Assembly: GCA_920105625.2 (NCBI GenBank)
Contig: OV050031.1
Location: 228,642,194 to 228,706,193 of the forward strand
Reading direction: 5' to 3'
Origin: Clusia tigrina
Taxonomy: Eukaryota > Arthropoda > Insecta > Diptera > Clusiidae
DNA: 64,000 bases
Shown here: piece by piece, positions 24,841 to 33,758 of the stretch
Position numbering within the stretch: the first letter of the stretch is position 1
How the letters are laid out: each line of letters starts with the position of its first letter
Notes under the pieces: model-generated
Databases searched by the model: none
Told to the model about the DNA's origin: nothing
The model's input: only the letters and a program-made list of their open reading frames with translations
Made by a program: the position numbers and the translations under genes

Positions 24841-27132
24841 ATGACGAAGGAAGCGCAAGGATTACTGCTGAGGCAGGAGCAAATTGGCGAAACGATTGAA
24901 AAGCTGGTCCGTAATTTTAAGAAAGACGGCAGTTTACGTAAGGACAACGTGTATTACCGCAAGCGAATAACACAGTTGCAAGATCTGGGGAGAGAGTTCA
25001 ACAATAATCACGGACTGTTGTTGCCTCACGCAGTTGAGTACGGCAAGGCAAAATATTTTGCGGAAAATTACGCAGACTACATGAATAGTCTGGTCAACGA
25101 ATGGGCAGATACATTTAGTTCTGAATTAGAGGGACTAGGGCAACAAACAGTGAGTTTGGTTTCGCCAGACGAGGAAATAAGGAGCAGATTGAAATCAATA
25201 CAGTCAGAGGTGAAACTGTTTACTGGGAAAATAGTTGACCAGTTCGAAGCGAGTACGAGCAGGGAAGAAGCTCAGGAATTGTGGAGGCAGGCGAACGCCG
25301 GAGGCGCTGTGTCACCATTAGAGGTAGCGGATCAAGCCTTGACGGCAATCCAAAAAAGAACAGAAGAAAAGTTGTTCAGTTTTCATAAGAAAGCAGAAGA
25401 CTGGAGAGCACAAAAAGAGTATCTGGAGAAGAAGGTAAAGGAACTTTCTCAGAGATTGACGGAAACAGAGGAAGCAGCAACGCTGTTGGAGAAGGAGTGT
25501 GCAGGATTGAAAAGAGGACGGGCGACCAATAGCAACCCACATAGAAAGGAGAGATCAAAATCAGCATCGGCTGGATTTACACAGACAGTATTGACATTGC
25601 CTCCTGAAGTTCGCTGGCCGGAGTATTTAACACCAGAAGGGATAAGCCGCATGGTAAAGCCAAAATTGGTACTTAATGAAGAAAAGCAAGCGGAATTTTT
25701 GTTTGGCGCATCTGAAGTCGGTGTCGAGCCTTTTTCTCCGGGTAGCCCGATAAATAACGAAAATCAGGGATATCCGCCAGAGGAGCCGGAAGCAGTAACA
25801 GTGCAGGAAAGTCTCGATACTAGGGACAATATTTCGCCAGTACGAACAAACGATCGAAGACTAATTAGTTTGAGTCCGTCACTGGCCAATTACCTCTCAG
25901 ATCCGGGAGAAGTGAATTTGGAAGCTACCAAAGAGATTAATAAAGCTAAGGTTTTACCAGCAATTGAGAAAACACAAAGTAATAAAATGGGCATTCTGGA
26001 AGTTGCTCATGCGGTGGAGAAGTTGGTGCCCATGTTCTCAGGAGTCGAGTTGTATGATCTGAGAACTGAGATCCGGCGCTTCAAAGAAGGTTGTGAGCTA
26101 GCGCAACAGAGTGTTTCGGAAGCGGACGGGGAACACTTAATAAAGTGTATTAGGCAAAGAACCACAGGTGATGCGTTTGATTTACTGGTGCATAGCTCAG
26201 TAAGCACCCTGACAGAATTATATGCACTTTTGGATAGGACGTATTTAAAACAAAAGTCATACGACTGTCTTGTATGGGAAATTCAGGAATCAACTCAGAG
26301 ACCTGGGGAGGAATTGAGAGCCTGGGGACGAAGGCTCCAGTCTCTGGGGAACGCTGCTGAGACGGAAGCCAACAGGCAGTTTCCAGAAAATGTTGCAGCA
26401 TACAAGGCTCAAGTAGAACGGACTATGATTTCTGTGTTCAAGGCAGGCCTGATAAATAGGGATTTAGCTAATTATACTCTTACTCTCACGCCGAGGAGTA
26501 TGGCAGAGTTAGTGGAAGCGGTCTCTTTAGCTGAAGCAGCAATACAACAGCGAACGACAACAGGTGGAATCTGCTGGACTGATGCTCCTGCAGAGGTAGG
26601 AATAGTACAGCAGGAAAACAGATGTGGAATTGGTAGATTGATGGGTCAATTTCCGCAACAAAGAGATCAAGATTTTCCTCCAAGGAAACCCATTTGCTCA
26701 TTCTGTCACAAGCCCGGGCACACAAGGGATGAATGCGTTACACGCAAAAACACGCCCTACTGTATGGAGTGCCAAACTTACGGTCATGAGGCAAGTAGAC
26801 AGTGCCGAGGAGGCACGGTATGGAATCAGAATAGAAGGCAGCCAGCTACGAGGCGCCCGGTTCCACCCTTGAGGGACAGCAGGGGTAATTTCAGTAGACC
26901 CCGAGTTAATTCAACAGAAGGAATTAACCAAGGAAGAAATCCTTTCAAAACTGGGAGTGGTCAGCAGCAATCAAATTGGAATTCCAGGAGTGAACCAAGG
27001 ATACGCAACACCCAACAGGGGTTGAGATGCTTCTCATGTGGACAGATGGGACATCGGGCAGCGGAATGCAGGGATAGAAAGTCCCAGCAAAGGAACCAGG
27101 GAAACTTCCAGCGGCCCAGTCGAAGCCAATAG
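24841..27132 (+). CDS. retrotransposon Gag (capsid and nucleocapsid)
   Basis: Gag packages the element RNA into cytoplasmic virus-like particles. The start is ATG 24841; the open frame extends a little upstream but is closed by a stop at 24805 and has no other ATG. The product is 763 residues, long for this group. It has an unusual N-terminal extension with a heptad-rich, probably coiled-coil stretch at about residues 170-225, then an acidic linker, and a capsid-like helical region at about 383-570. Three Cys-His zinc knuckles follow: CSFCHKPGHTRDEC at 619-632, a slightly long one (C-x2-C-x4-H-x5-C) at 641-655, and CFSCGQMGHRAAEC at 730-743. The last 55 bases overlap the pol phase, and the slippery site falls at codons 754-755. 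No internal stop is seen. Confidence 0.95.
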   Translation: MTKEAQGLLLRQEQIGETIEKLVRNFKKDGSLRKDNVYYRKRITQLQDLGREFNNNHGLLLPHAVEYGKAKYFAENYADYMNSLVNEWADTFSSELEGLGQQTVSLVSPDEEIRSRLKSIQSEVKLFTGKIVDQFEASTSREEAQELWRQANAGGAVSPLEVADQALTAIQKRTEEKLFSFHKKAEDWRAQKEYLEKKVKELSQRLTETEEAATLLEKECAGLKRGRATNSNPHRKERSKSASAGFTQTVLTLPPEVRWPEYLTPEGISRMVKPKLVLNEEKQAEFLFGASEVGVEPFSPGSPINNENQGYPPEEPEAVTVQESLDTRDNISPVRTNDRRLISLSPSLANYLSDPGEVNLEATKEINKAKVLPAIEKTQSNKMGILEVAHAVEKLVPMFSGVELYDLRTEIRRFKEGCELAQQSVSEADGEHLIKCIRQRTTGDAFDLLVHSSVSTLTELYALLDRTYLKQKSYDCLVWEIQESTQRPGEELRAWGRRLQSLGNAAETEANRQFPENVAAYKAQVERTMISVFKAGLINRDLANYTLTLTPRSMAELVEAVSLAEAAIQQRTTTGGICWTDAPAEVGIVQQENRCGIGRLMGQFPQQRDQDFPPRKPICSFCHKPGHTRDECVTRKNTPYCMECQTYGHEASRQCRGGTVWNQNRRQPATRRPVPPLRDSRGNFSRPRVNSTEGINQGRNPFKTGSGQQQSNWNSRSEPRIRNTQQGLRCFSCGQMGHRAAECRDRKSQQRNQGNFQRPSRSQ
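27099..27105 (+). other. -1 ribosomal frameshift site, G GGA AAC
   Basis: The heptamer fits X XXY YYZ and is in the right phase: GGA and AAC are gag codons. It lies inside the gag-pol overlap (pol phase is open from 27078; gag stops at 27132). A possible stimulatory hairpin follows, CCAGTC at 27116-27121 with GACTGG at 27132-27137: six pairs, 10-nt loop, 10-nt spacer. A competing stem, TTCCAG 27106-27111 with CTGGAA 27134-27139, starts too close to the heptamer. The same heptamer is a known functional shift site in some retroviruses. Confidence 0.85.
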
Positions 27133-30100
27133 ACTGGAAAGCCAAAAGAAAGAGAGTAATAATTAGGCCGGAAGTAAGTGGGACTAGTAATGTAGGAACT
27201 ACAGTCCAGGAGAAGGAGGAGCAAGAGGCTCTCCAATATCACGAAGGGTTAGGAAGTGGATACACGTCCATATTGGGAACAAAAGGAGGTTGCTTCGCTA
27301 TTAGCAGAATAGGTGATGCCTTCATCGAGATACCCTGCGAGGAAGCAGCGAGTGGAAAGCTAGTGCTATTAGTAGATTCAGGAGCGGACACTAGCCTCGT
27401 AAAATCTAGTGTTTTACGTAAGGGGCTAGACATTAATCAAATGGACTTAAGAACGCTTAACGGAGCGTTTGGAGGGTGCATTAGGACATTGGGGTCGCTC
27501 AGAATAGGGCACAGTGGAGTAAAGGGTATGAGTTTTAGAATGCACGCAGTGGAAGTCGATAGGAAAGGTATCCCGGCTGATGGGATAATTGGCCGCGATA
27601 ATCTTTGGGGACGCACCATACTGGATGCCCTCGACAAGCAGTTATCATTCTATGATAACAATAAGCATAGAATCCTTACTTTTCCATTAATGTCATGGCA
27701 GGAAGGAACCGTGAGTAAGGTTAAGAATTGTATGGAGGTAGTGAATGCAAGGTCAACCAGAGTAGTTACTATGCATGTAAATACGAAACTTAGGACTGTT
27801 GTTTTACACAAGCAGCAGCTAGCGGAGGGCGTATATATGGGGGAAACGATAACGCACGTTGACAAGGGAAAGGTGTACGCTTGCGTACTCAATGCATCGG
27901 AAAAGGACTACTTGATGGAGGAGGATTTTAGGCCTAAGTTCACTAGCTATGATAATTTTAAGGAACCGAATTATAGATCGGTGAATCAGATTAAGCAGGT
28001 AGATATAAGAAAAAGAATGGAGAGGGTGCTAGAATCCTTGAAGTTAGACCCAAGCGTGAATTCAGAAGAGAAGGCATCAATAGAAGCCATTTGTGCGTCA
28101 TTCCATGACATATTTTTGCTGGAAGGAGACCAGTTAACATATACACCAGAGGTAGAGCATGAAATACCTACTAGAGTGGATCAAGCGCCAATTAACCAGA
28201 AGCAATACAGATTGCCGCAAGCTCACAAAGATGAGGTAAATAGACAAGTGGAAGGAATGTTAAAGGATAACATTATTTCACCGAGTATCTCGCCTTGGAA
28301 CTCACCAATAATTTTGGTACCAAAGAAGGGAGGTGCGCAGGGTCAGAAGAAGTGGAGAATGGTCGTCGATTTTAGGAAATTGAACGACGCCACTATCAAG
28401 CAGGTGTTCCCGATACCAAGGATAGAAGAGATTCTGGATCAATTGGGACACAGTAGATATTTTTCTACACTTGATTTAGCGAGTGGCTACCACCAAGTTC
28501 TGGTGGATACCCAAGATAAGCAGAAAACCGCGTTCAGCACCGGTTTAGGCCATTATGAGTTCAATAGAATGCCGTTTGGATTAACAGGAGCACCGGCTAC
28601 CTTCCAACGGCTAATGAACCATGTGCTAACAGGCTTACAAGGGTTAGATTGTTTTGTGTATCTCGATGATATTGTAATTTATGGGAAGAACTTGCAGCAG
28701 CATTCGCAACGCTTGCGCAAGGTGCTCCAGAAGTTGCGAGAACACAACTTGAAATTGAACACGGAGAAGTGTCAATTTCTACGAAGAGAGGTGGTTTATT
28801 TAGGCCATCGTTGCTCAGAAGCAGGAGCACTGCCTGACCCGCAGAAGGTGGAATGCGTTAAAAATCTAGCGGTTCCAAGAAACAGAAAAGAAGTGCAAGC
28901 ATTCCTAGGACTAGTGAACTATTATAGAAAGTTCGTGGAAGGACTAGCCGGAATTGCTTTGCCCATTAATAAGTTGCTACGAAAAGAAGCAAAGTTCGAA
29001 TGGACAGAGAGATGTCAGCAAGCATTCGAGAGGCTAAAGGAGATAATTAGCTCGCCACCAATTTTGGCGTACCCCGACTTTGAGCAAACTTTTTTGTTGA
29101 CCACTGATGCTAGCAATGAAGCATTAGGGGCAGTATTGTCACAAGGGGAAGTCGGGAATGACCGACCAATAGCATTCGCAAGCAGGGCGCTTAGCGACAC
29201 GGAGAAGAGATACTCCACAATAGAAAGGGAATTTCTAGCCGTAGTATGGGCTACGAAGAATTTTAGAGCATATTTGTTAGGACGCCCATTCAAGATATAC
29301 ACTGATCACCAGCCGTTGAGAGGCATAGCCAACTTGAAAGACCAAACGTCTAGGCTAGCCAGGTTCAGACACAAACTGTCTGAGTATGATTTTGAAATCA
29401 TATACAAACCTGGGAAAAAGAATCTGAATGCCGATGCACTCAGCAGAGTACCGCAGGCACAGAAAGTATCAGTAGTGCAAACAAGGTCCAAAGCACGGTC
29501 GGATAAGGAGAAGGCCGAGAGAATGCAGAAGGATAAAGTTGATGCTACAAGAGATGTTAGCAATGCGGGTTTCGATGCCAATGAGCAAGCAGCCAGTAAT
29601 GTAGAATGGCTGGAGGATATAAAGGATATCCAGGCTGTATTAAAGGGTTTCCATGATTCACCTCTAGGTGGACACCAGGGATTCTGGAAAACCCATGACA
29701 GAATTAGGCGAGTATACGGATGGAAAGGTATGCTCAAGGACATAAAAAAATACGTAAGAAGTTGCCCAAAGTGCCAGGCCAACAAAAGTTCAAGGCTAAC
29801 AAAGATGCCCATGGTATTAACGGACACACCAAAGCAACCATTTGATAAGGTTCATATGGATATTGTAGGTATTTTACCTGAGACTGTTTCGGGCAATAAA
29901 TACATCTTGACGTTCCAAGACGATTTCTCAAAGTATATGGCGTGCGTGGCTATACCTGATGCGGAAGCAGGTACGGTAGCCAAAGCATTCTTTGATGAAA
30001 TTATAGCACGTTACAACATACCTAAGGTTTTGATAACCGACAATGGTTCAAATTTCGTATCAAAACTATTCTCAGAAACGTGTAAAATGCTGGGAATTAA

Positions 30101-30668
30101 GAAGTTGCATATAACACCATATCATCCGCAGGCGAATGGCTCATTGGAACGTAGTCATCGACCTCTGGCCGAGTACTTGCGCAGTTTCGCCAAGGAAGAC
30201 GGCTCGAATTGGGATCAATGGTTAACCACTGCGATGCATGTACACAACAATACTGTGCATGTATCAACGAAGCAAACTCCATTTAGAACACTCTACGGGT
30301 TTGATTTCAACTTGCCAGCGAATTTGAAGCGCAAATGTGCGCCTGTATACAATGCTGATAACCCGAATAAAGTGCAGAAGTATCAGTTACAACGAGCGCA
30401 CGAATTGGTTAGAGAAAACCAGGAATGTGCTAAACGATTGGCCAGGGAAGCCTATAACAAGGTACTAAACCCAGTAGTTTTTCATGTGGGTGATCAAGTA
30501 CTAATGAAGAATCAGGCTAGGAGAAACAAATTCTCACCTGTGTGGATAGGTCCCTATGTAGTAGCAGAGATCAAAAGCCCAGTTACAACGGTCGTAACAA
30601 TTAAGGGAAAAAATAAAAAGCTACATAATAATTTGTTGAAATTATTCCACATTAGACCACACAAATAA
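27105..30668 (+). CDS. retrotransposon Pol: protease, reverse transcriptase, RNase H, integrase
   Basis: The frame is -1 to gag and is entered at the shift site. There is no ATG near its start, so I give the first codon read after the slip. The stop is TAA at 30666-30668. Domains: aspartic protease with LVDSGADTSLV (catalytic Asp at 27375); reverse transcriptase with VDFRKLN and the YLDD box at 28659-28670; RNase H with TDAS (Asp at 29106) and TDHQPL (Asp at 29304); integrase zinc-binding His at 29652 and 29673 and Cys at 29763 and 29772; integrase catalytic Asp at 29859, Asp at 30039 and Glu at 30147, with 35 residues between the last two; and a C-terminal GPY motif near 30549. There is no chromodomain. 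All catalytic residues I can check are present and no stop interrupts the frame. Together the domains copy the element RNA into DNA and insert it. Confidence 0.96.
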   Translation, partial: LPAAQSKPIDWKAKRKRVIIRPEVSGTSNVGTTVQEKEEQEALQYHEGLGSGYTSILGTKGGCFAISRIGDAFIEIPCEEAASGKLVLLVDSGADTSLVKSSVLRKGLDINQMDLRTLNGAFGGCIRTLGSLRIGHSGVKGMSFRMHAVEVDRKGIPADGIIGRDNLWGRTILDALDKQLSFYDNNKHRILTFPLMSWQEGTVSKVKNCMEVVNARSTRVVTMHVNTKLRTVVLHKQQLAEGVYMGETITHVDKGKVYACVLNASEKDYLMEEDFRPKFTSYDNFKEPNYRSVNQIKQVDIRKRMERVLESLKLDPSVNSEEKASIEAICASFHDIFLLEGDQLTYTPEVEHEIPTRVDQAPINQKQYRLPQAHKDEVNRQVEGMLKDNIISPSISPWNSPIILVPKKGGAQGQKKWRMVVDFRKLNDATIKQVFPIPRIEEILDQLGHSRYFSTLDLASGYHQVLVDTQDKQKTAFSTGLGHYEFNRMPFGLTGAPATFQRLMNHVLTGLQGLDCFVYLDDIVIYGKNLQQHSQRLRKVLQKLREHNLKLNTEKCQFLRREVVYLGHRCSEAGALPDPQKVECVKNLAVPRNRKEVQAFLGLVNYYRKFVEGLAGIALPINKLLRKEAKFEWTERCQQAFERLKEIISSPPILAYPDFEQTFLLTTDASNEALGAVLSQGEVGNDRPIAFASRALSDTEKRYSTIEREFLAVVWATKNFRAYLLGRPFKIYTDHQPLRGIANLKDQTSRLARFRHKLSEYDFEIIYKPGKKNLNADALSRVPQAQKVSVVQTRSKARSDKEKAERMQKDKVDATRDVSNAGFDANEQAASNVEWLEDIKDIQAVLKGFHDSPLGGHQGFWKTHDRIRRVYGWKGMLKDIKKYVRSCPKCQANKSSRLTKMPMVLTDTPKQPFDKVHMDIVGILPETVSGNKYILTFQDDFSKYMACVAIPDAEAGTVAKAFFDEIIARYNIPKVLITDNGSNFVSKLFSETCKMLGIKKLHITPYHPQANGSLERSHRPLAEYLRSFAKEDGSNWDQWLTTAMHVHNNTVHVSTKQTPFRTLYGFDFNLPANLKRKCAPVYNADNPNKVQKYQLQRAHELVRENQECAKRLAREAYNKVLNPVVFHVGDQVLMKNQARRNKFSPVWIGPYVVAEIKSPVTTVVTIKGKNKKLHNNLLKLFHIRPHK

Positions 30669-32720
30669 AGACATGTGTTAGCAGTGTCTTACAAGTGTAA
30701 ACACAAAAATAACAACGTAAACATGTACGTGTGTGTATCAAATAACACACACAGCTCCGAGTTTCAAAGGCAAGGCCAGCAGAAGTGTGCCAATTAAACT
30801 CGAGCTAAAAAGCTGACGCAATAAAATGTGATTATTATGCATTATGGCCGAACGAAGCGCAGCAGGGAAAAATGCATTGTTGTTTTCTTTTTAGAACGTT
30901 GAACTCACTTTTAAAAAAAAAAAAATTATAAAAAATAAAGAATAAAATGAAATAATAAGACAGTCGTGGGTAAGTAATATAAAACAAAACTTCGAATATG
31001 TACATACATACATACGGCAGTGTATGCACTGAAATTCGATGCATGAGCATTAACGCCAGGCAACGGAACTGCTGGTGAAGTAAGTATATATACGAGTATG
31101 TATATATGTGTATAAGATAAAGAATGAATGTACGAATGTATATTTAAAGAAGTAAGTATTCTAGTTAGGAGGAATGGGTATGTGCGTATGTATATATTTG
31201 CAGATACTGCAGCAGGCTATATGTAGATATACTCGTACATAGGTTTTAACTGTTTATTGTTTAGGAAATTAGCGTATGGAAATTCGAAAAAATGTGTAGT
31301 TAATTGGGGAAAATAACGTTAGTAATTAATTCTAGGTAATTTAAAGCGCCTCGAATGTATGTATGTAGCCATATACGAGCTAATTACAGGATGGAAAATA
31401 AAATCGTTAATGGATATATACATATCAGGCTAGAAGTAAATTTAAATAAAAAGTAATTGTATGCGATGAAAGATATAGTCATGCAATGGACAATGTTTTC
31501 ACATAAACGGGTTTATCTTAAATAATCTCGCTTATGTAAAAGGCACTAGTTTTGCCAAGAATTGATATAAAAAATTTTTTTTTTGGGCGGCATATAATTA
31601 AATTAGAAAATAATTGTTATGTATGAAGCAAATTTTTGTAAAATGTATATATTTGAGAAGGATTTAAAGTTTTAATGCCGCCAACAATTGTAAGAAAATG
31701 TATTATAGTTAATTAATAGTATTTGTAAAGGAAATAGTTTTTGTTACTTGTTTATAGTTTGTTTGTTAAGACGTAGTAGATAAGCGATATATAGTTTTGA
31801 ATCCAATTTACTGTTTACGTTAAAAATTGAATGAATGTAATAGCTAGTAAGAATAATTAAAACTCGGCAAGTCCGATAAGCTAAGCGTATTGTTTTTAGA
31901 TATTCAGGCGTTGGTGAACAAACATCTGGATGGTTCAATATGGTGCAGCATGAACCTGGAAGGGACTTTCTGCAGCGTCGAAGACTGAGTAATATGTTAA
32001 CCAACATCCAGGAGACCAGTAGATGAAATGCAAGTGCAGCGAACAAAAATCTGACTGAATGAGAAGAAGTAAGAAGACGTAGAAGAAAAGTGATCAGTAA
32101 GCCGCAAAGGAAGAAAGACGAGTTTGGCAACGATGATGTCCAGAGATAATTTTTGGGTTGGAAGAAACGAAAACGAAATTAGTGAGAATTCATTTTTATA
32201 TGAAAGAGTGGAAGAGCTTCCAACTTCCCATCTGCGAGATGACTACGATTTAAGCTTATGAAAAGTCAAATAATACTTGAGTTTTATTGCATAACTGACG
32301 AAATGGCATGAAAAACACTAACATGTACGTTGTCCGGATAAAAAAATTCCAACGTGTCTGCCATTATTACATATGTCAGTATGTATATTGTATTATTGTC
32401 TAGAAATAAGAAAAGGTAATTTTAGCCAAAACCCGAGGTTACTCCGTAATTTCACCGAGAAACGGCTACAATAACAATAACAGCCACAACTACTATCGTT
32501 CAATTAGCTTCGCAGAATAATCTCCTGGCGCAAAAATCGTTTTAACCACGAAAAGATCGAACATAACTTAGCCAAGCTTTATCGACTAAACTTCGTAACG
32601 ATTTCTCCAATGAGAAAATATCCATTGTCACTCACTAAGCGAATATCGAATATTTATTTTGATTTCGTCAGAAGCGCATCTAGTCGCGCAAGCTTGCATC
32701 ATCTTTGTACGTACCGATCC

Positions 32721-32736
32721 AGAAAGAAGGGAGGGG
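32721..32736 (+). other. second polypurine-tract-like motif
   Basis: AGAAAGAAGGGAGGGG matches the true polypurine tract at 33256-33271 at 14 of 16 positions and lies 535 bases upstream of it. Confidence 0.6.
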
Positions 32737-32914
32737 TATGCAGAGTTCATCGAGGGACTTCACTCTGACAACGACGGTCGTCAACTGGACCAGCAGGTAG
32801 CAGAGGGCGCAGTATAATATAAGGTTTTATGTGTAGAATAGAATTGTGTTATTGTTTAGATATTTGTATATACGCCAATGAGAAAAGAGTTAATGAAAGA
32901 CCAAATTATAAAAA

Positions 32915-33070
32915 GGGGAATATAAAAAAAAAAAATAATGATGGATAAAAATAAAAAAAAAAAAAAAAAAAACAAACAAACAAAAACAAAAACAAAGTAA
33001 AGAAAAAAATAAAAATAAAAGAAAGAAAACTACAAAAGAAAATAAAAGCTAGAGAAAAAAAAAATATATA
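32915..33070 (+). repeat. A-rich tract
   Basis: Long A runs are broken by single T, C or G bases, including AAACAAACAAAC. The tract lies inside the retrotransposon 3' region. Confidence 0.9.
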
Positions 33071-33255
33071 TGGAAAAGAAAAGAATAAAAAAGGAAGAAA
33101 AAACCGTGATAGAACCCAAACAAGGCGATTTCATGGAAAAAAATAAAACAAATTATATATATGTACTATAGAGTTAAATAAATGCACATAATTGTTTACA
33201 GTGCAAGAAAAATATTGTAGAGATTTTATGGAAGTTAGTTGCACTAACTTCTTTT

Positions 33256-33271
33256 AGAAAGAGGGGAGGGA
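33256..33271 (+). other. polypurine tract
   Basis: AGAAAGAGGGGAGGGA directly abuts the TGTTG start of the 3' LTR. It primes plus-strand DNA synthesis. Confidence 0.93.
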
Positions 33272-33754
33272 TGTTGTGAGTTAGAATCAAGCTACTTACG
33301 CGTAGTTGACTCACAGCACCGGCTCCTATTAAATTCATTAAGAACGCACATATTTTTAGGGTGCAAATATTGAAAATGAACAGTAATTATTCATTAATTA
33401 TGATGTAAACTTTTAGGGTGTCACAGTTCCGCAGTCAAGCTGACGAGGGGCATTTAGAATGCACCGACGACACTTTTACTTGCAGTAGGTCAGCGGGCTT
33501 GAGCAACTGACACCAAATAACAATTGCGTAACTGGAACACCAGAAAAGTGAAGACGTAGACTGTAATGTTTATTTGTAAATAGTATATAAGAACTAGCAT
33601 TTTAAGAATAAAGCGCTCTTGTTATTTTAAACCTAAAAGAGTGCAGTGTTTCTTTCAGAAAGTGGTGTAGGTTTACAGGTTCCCGCGCAGGACAAGCCGC
33701 GACAGGATATTCCAGAGGACGTCTCTCGCCGACAAGCAGATACGGACCCCAACA
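33272..33754 (+). repeat. 3' LTR (483 bp)
   Basis: It is the same length as the 5' LTR and matches it throughout by eye, including the TATATAAG and AATAAA elements, which here would direct 3' end formation. It is followed by the CCAT target duplication. Confidence 0.96.
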
Positions 33755-33758
33755 CCAT

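Larger units (their letters stand above)
30669..33255 (+). other. long retrotransposon 3' non-coding region, no env
   Basis: Nearly 2.6 kb separates pol from the polypurine tract. No envelope-like frame is present on the plus strand. What I can see: many ATGTATGTATA-like runs; a minus-strand stop-free stretch near 32178-31744 (hydrophobic in its first half, no early ATG); an ATG-less plus-strand open run at about 32614-32817; a second polypurine-like motif at 32721-32736; and an A-rich tract at 32915-33070. The region may be the residue of a lost gene or may carry RNA packaging signals. Confidence 0.7.
23419..33754 (+). mobile_element. complete Ty3/gypsy LTR retrotransposon, very young
   Basis: The element is 10,336 bp, flanked by CCAT at 23415-23418 and 33755-33758. 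It has, in order: 5' LTR, primer binding site, leader, gag, pol in the -1 frame, a long 3' non-coding region, a polypurine tract and the 3' LTR. Pol order is protease, reverse transcriptase, RNase H, integrase, which defines Ty3/gypsy rather than Ty1/copia. No envelope-like gene is seen, so it should move only within the cell. Both open frames are uninterrupted and the two LTRs look identical, so this copy inserted recently and may still be competent. I cannot place it in a named lineage from sequence alone. Confidence 0.97.

Noticed and set aside
30669..33255. An envelope gene in the LTR element
   Set aside because: No plus-strand frame of useful length, signal peptide or membrane anchor is present.
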